Part shown: positions 54,801 to 60,800 of the stretch, piece after piece
Layout of the letters: the number at the start of each line of letters is the position of its first letter
How positions within the stretch are numbered: the first letter of the stretch is position 1
From: Oegoconia quadripuncta
Taxonomy: Eukaryota; Arthropoda; Insecta; Lepidoptera; Autostichidae
Direction of reading: 5' to 3'
Length of the DNA stretch: 64,000 nucleotides
Assembly (NCBI GenBank): GCA_949316235.1
Contig: OX438742.1
Span: 38,942,853-39,006,852, forward strand
Made by a program: the position numbers and the translations under genes
The notes under the pieces: model-generated
What the model was told of the DNA's origin: nothing
Seen by the model: the letters and a program-made list of their open reading frames with translations, nothing else
Database searches by the model: none

Positions 54801-57800
54801 TCTTCTTGGTGAGCAATTACAATGCTGTTTATCTTGTCAGGGGAATAATAGGGGGACCCGTGCACCGAAAAAAGAACATCCAAAAATGGGATGCTGTCAA
54901 TCTGTTTAGGATATACGGTATGCACTTCTATATTATCCAGGGAATTATTGAAAATTAAAGCCAGCCTTCCATGGAGTTTCTCATGCTTGGAAATATCCTG
55001 CCCAACAGAAATATTGAAATATATTATATAGGCAATCACTATACATATTGTTTTGTAATAGAATACAAATAAGGTAATAGATAGCAAGCAAATCAACTCC
55101 ATTGTTCTGCGTTCCGCTCGTCCGTCTGCCATACATGTTTGAAAATTAGCAATCTAGTTTAGTTGAGGTAGGTACGCGTGATAATCACAAAAAATAAGAA
55201 TTCAAGTAAAGAGGACCTTTTTGAGGACAACAATCAACTGGAGTCATCGACGTTTTAGTTACTTTTGGGCTAAACAACTTCAGGCCTCTATAGATTTTTG
55301 GCATTGACTCCAGGAGAAGAAAGATATAGCAATGAAATAAAACTAAAAATAAGCATACTTACATTCTCAGCCGTGATGAATTCTTCTTGCGTTACATTAT
55401 AGAATCGTATAGAGCCAGATTTTTCAATTGCCACTTTCGGGATATTCTTTACTGTAACGTTGACGGTAGCTAACACCCAGTGAAATTCGACCGCGGGGTG
55501 ATTATCCTCGGTAACCTGGAAATAGTAATGTATAGTAGGATGTACCGACACATAATCAGCCTACATACCTCTTACTATTTAAAAAAAAATTAATTAACCA
55601 TAATTTTAAGGGCGCCCTTGCGTATTAGTATTCTATAGGATATGTTTTGGCGAGTGTGAGTTGGAATTGTTCGATCATTTCACCATCCCTACGATGTTTG
55701 TTTTAGGCTCTACATTCATATTAGGAACTGACAAGGAAAGGGTAGCGTCAGTTTATCTTCTACTTAGCGATAACGTAGAGCGAGTTGTGCATAAAATTGG
55801 AACTCAGGCATGCAGGCTTCCTTTACTGAAAACTGCTGTACAACGAATCCACCCGTTCTGATTCTGACTCTTATCGATCCGCTGGACTTGCCTCTCAAAG
55901 CATTAAAGTAAGAAATTACTAAAACTGTCAAGAATTCGAAGAATGAATTCCTTTCAGATGAATTGTTAGTACTAGATTTTGTTCTCATAAATAGCAGGAT
56001 GCAGGAAAAAGTTATTGGTCAAACGATAATAATAGTAATAACTGCTGAACAAAGGCACGGCGAAAACATCTATAGTAATTAGTGGTGTAACACTTAAGAA
56101 TTGTGAAAGGTACTTACGTTTCCTTTTTTGATTTTGCTTTTTGAAAATCAGTAACAAATGGAAAATTCGCATAATTCCATTGCATACCTACTTGTAAATA
56201 AGTCCGTTTACTTACATTAAATTCGAGATGGTATTTGCCTTCCGGAACTCCGGTCTTCAACGTAATCATGCCGGTAAGATAATTAACGTCGAAGTATGGA
56301 CTTCTATTCTCCTCAGTAGCAACCCAGCTGAACGTTTTATTAGGCACATCCCAGTCATCGGGATCATTAACATAAACTCGCCCAATATCTGTGTCGGGCA
56401 GCCGTCCCTGTAAGAAATATTATTTTTAATTCAATAATCATTCATTATTACTATGGCTGGTACGGAATTATCACGCGTTTACACAACTCTCGAGTTCATT
56501 GAAAGTACCATGTTTAATCTGCGACGAAAAACTTAAGGATGTTATGTGTGTGGCGGTGTTGCGTGTGTGTGTGTGTGTGTATTGAAAATCAAGCTTATTA
56601 CGATTTAACACGTTCACAGTCCATATAAAGGCCGTAATCATGCCCTCAACTCTACCGGGATTTGTGTGAAATAATCTTAATTATTCTGGTTACCCACTGT
56701 TATGTTCTATTTACTTATCGCCACTTAAAATGCCTCTTTATGGAGTCTATGGGCTGTATAGTCAATGGTAAAAGTTAAGCTTAATAATTTTTATAATATG
56801 CTGATGATAACTTCCCCAATAAGATAAAGTAAAATAGCGGTACAATAGAACTATAGATGTGGGTGAGCTAGATAAGACCGGCTTTTTGTTCGTCCATAAT
56901 ACACGAACAAAATGCTTCGCGTTTCGTTTCTTTAATGTGGTACAAAGTTAAAAAAACTACAATGATGCAATTGGAGTAGTGATTCTTTAATTCCAATTCT
57001 TCTTTGCGCGTGCACCCCTTAGTGTGGCAGAAGAATCGGCAGCCGCTCTGCTTTGATGCGAGATTATAAATGTCTTCGGCAGTGACGTACCTAAGCTCTC
57101 AAAATAGGGCAAGCCCGACAATGTTCTTGAGCTTTTCCACGACTAGTGAAATTAGATAGTTAACCACGCTCTACGTTTCAATTTGACTCTCTCAGTTAGT
57201 AAGGCAAGCCGGGCTTTTGGGCTCTTATATGAAGGTACCGCCACCTTCGGATTTTTTAACCAACTCCCCATAAAGATGTTCAAATTTTGACACTTTTCTA
57301 TAGTATAAGCATATTAACCATAATTCCGCAGCAAACATAAATTTAACGAATTTTATATATTTGAACGAAATTAGTCCCAGGCGTTATAAGATGTGACGGG
57401 AACTGCCTAAGAAATAAATATATAAAATAAATTGGGAATGTAGAAAGCTTCATAGGATTAATATCCAGAGCATAATAATATCATCCAGATATGCAAGTAA
57501 CCGTGCTAAATTATATATTTTAGAAAGGGCTGAAACCATTTTTTTTAAGGAGCCATCTCACAAATACCAACTCGACAATGAAACACCATTATCGAATATG
57601 TTCAGACGTTTTGTTTGGCACTACAATGCTACATACACACAGACAGATATAGGCAATCCAATTAGCGAAAGTATCCTATCCCAAAAATTAAGTTAATGTC
57701 AATAAACACTACACAAATATGATGCAACTAATTATCCAATAGTGATCCTTCATTCTCATGGACGATCGAATCAAAGTTAAAGTCGGTGTCCATATCTGTC

Positions 57801-60800
57801 ATGGAAACTTGACTACTCCTAAGTTGTGCAACGGTACCAGAATCAAAGTGATTACATTGCAAAGGAATCCAATAGAAGTTCTGACGAGATGTGGCGTCAT
57901 ACATCACGCTCGTAGTATACATACCACTTAATCCTAACATTTCCCATTTCAATTTAAGATGGTACAATTTCATGTAAGACAATTGTTTATGACAATTAAG
58001 CCGCCGCCGACCTTAATTTCAGTGTTTCGCACCGGCAAACATATGTTCCTTGCCATAGGAACAACGTGTTTTTCCTTTGACTAATAAATCCAATTATTTT
58101 ATTTATTTAACTCGGATAGATACGATTCACTTTTATAAAAACATTTTATATTACTCATTATCTGTCCCACATAGTTTTATCGGATAATTGGAACACGAAA
58201 GTGTAAGAACGCTTTAAATCAGTCAAAACATGAGTGAACGTTGGGCGTGCTAGATATCAAAAGTTATACAACTGAAAAATATATAAATCTCAGAAGTTTA
58301 TGACTAATCTAATTTACAATATGACAACAATAAGAACAGAGGATAGATAGATAGATAAATCGTTTATTTGTTACTCCAGTCACACACATACATAAAGTGT
58401 CAAGAGTATTTCTAAAAAGAATTTAAACGGTAGGTACTAGGTACAGAAGAACTAAAGAATATGTGTGCCGCAGTTGGACGTTGTTTTCGCTAAGGAGTTT
58501 GGCGGAGGAGACGATAAGTAAGGGGTGTGCTGTGTAAGACGTACCATATATAGTAGGTAGGTTTAGGACCCGATTTCGAAAGACATAAGCGAAAGCCATT
58601 TGTGCGACGCCAGATAATCGAAGTGCTATATGAACGAAACGCCATTTAGCCGATGGGCCATTTAATCGAAAAGACAAATATGCGAAAGCCATAAGATCGA
58701 ATGTATAGACCCGTATCTGTAGCGAGCGAGCAATATGGGTTGGGGCACCCCGACACTGTTGGTTGACATATTTGTAATATTTTCGAACTCATCGCACAAC
58801 TGTACAATCGAGTAGTAGGTACCTACGTACCACAACTGTATGTAACTAAGAGGAATCAGGGCACGGCAGTAAAAAGTGCCCTATCCACCATAATCCCCGT
58901 TTATATGCGTACGCACCGTACTAAACCCGCTTTCATTAAGGTGCAAAATTAACATTTTAATAGCCATATATTATTATAAAACACGGGCATTATCGTAAAG
59001 GTTTATAGGCTGTATCGGAACCGACGTGAACTTAATTATTCATTGAGCGATGGCGGCCAATAACTGCAGGTTTAACTGCGCCAACGACAATTCATTAAAG
59101 ATCTGTCATTCTTTGAATAACGCCGAGCATTATGGTGTGGGATAATGAGTGCTCAAAGAGTGTCACTGCTGGGGACGATGTCCTATCACTCGGAGAGGTC
59201 ATAATCCCAGAGGCCCAGAGCGGACAGTAGGTTCTGTATCAGACTAACAGCACTTTAGAGCACCGACTTATCTTAAAAATCGCCTTCAATTAAAAACAAC
59301 CGACACCGAATGACGGAATAATAGCTGCAATGTGTGAGGAAGAAAAAGGAAACGGGACGGTGAGCTAAACGTAATGTCCTTCTTCTACTCTGACACTGCT
59401 GTTTAACTGTTTATTATTCATATCTTTCAATATATATTTCTCAATTTTCATTGTTGTCTTGTTTCCACGCCCCTAAGTACTATGTAGCAATAATCGGATC
59501 CGGACCTGCAGTTGTACCACGTAAGAATTTTATCGCAATATTTGGTACCGCAGACTATATTAATTCTGTGCCACAGAACTATTTTCGGGATTTCCCACGA
59601 GCCCCATTCACATGGTTTTGAATACTTATGTTAGAGAGCAACATGCTAAGGAGTGGAGCAACTAATTCTACAATATTTATTGGCGATAATGCAGGTCTAA
59701 CCAAAAGATCCGAAGGTTTAACAGAGAGCAAAATTACAAAATGGCTGCGCTTACTGGACACTACGGCACGAGAGACCACTTATTTCTGGCTTAGTTGTAA
59801 ATTTAACGTGCAGAACAAGAAACAAAGAATGCGAATCGATAAAGCACCTTCTGTGTGAGTGCGAGGCCATGACCATAGGGATCTCTTCCAGATGGAGTGT
59901 TTTCTGGATAAGGAATATCCCGAACCTAGTGAGTACATGCTCTTTCCACAAGTATCGTAAGACTTATGATGTGTGTAACACGACAGTAGAAGAGGGCGAA
60001 AGCAAAGGAAGCGTACAAAAGACTGGACATATGCCCAACCCCTTGGTGAACATAAGAATAGAAAACAAGGTAAATTTTGCTCGTACCCTTTAACCTTGTA
60101 TCTTAAAATTTTGCTAAATATTTTGCCGAATAGATAAAACATTTTTTAAATTTGTATTCAGTGCTAGGACGATTTAAGAACGAGACACGAAATTCGGCAA
60201 ATGTCGCGTTTATCCCATCTTTCTATAAACCGAATACTTTAGCCTCGTCCTATTATCAAAGTAATTTATTAATCACATCAACAGGTTTATGTTCCGACTA
60301 CTAGATCCATAATGTATCACGCGGGCCCTGTGCAGATTGGTGGTCTGTGACGTAGCCATACGAAACTCGTGCGGTACGCAAAGTGACCTTAAACAGAATA
60401 TATATTACGGCTTTTTGGCGGGAACTCGGCGAGTGAAGTAGCATTTTTCTTTATAATTCTTATAATTTGTGCATTCTAACTTTTGAAGCTTAATAATGGC
60501 AGAATATTGTGCAGCAAACGTTAGTGATGGTGTACAAGTGAAGGGAAGTGTAAATTAAAGTGCGTAACGGAGCTTTCGGGTTCCCACAAGAAGCCGCCAA
60601 AATCTTTTGTAAAGCATTCTGCCACTTTACTGAAGAATGACTTGACCGTGACTAGACTCTGTATACGCCAAGTATACGACGAATTACTTGTTTTGACTGA
60701 GACTGACTTACAAACTGAAGAAATAAGAGAAATAAGACATGGCTGTTATGGGCTAGATCCCTTTGCCTTCTCCTAGAGGAGAAAATAAAACTAAAAAAAA

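Noticed and set aside
57728..57982. 84-codon minus-strand open frame in intron 2 as a further cadherin exon
   Set aside because: Exons 2 and 3 join in phase with family-typical sequence across the junction, and the frame shows no cadherin motif.
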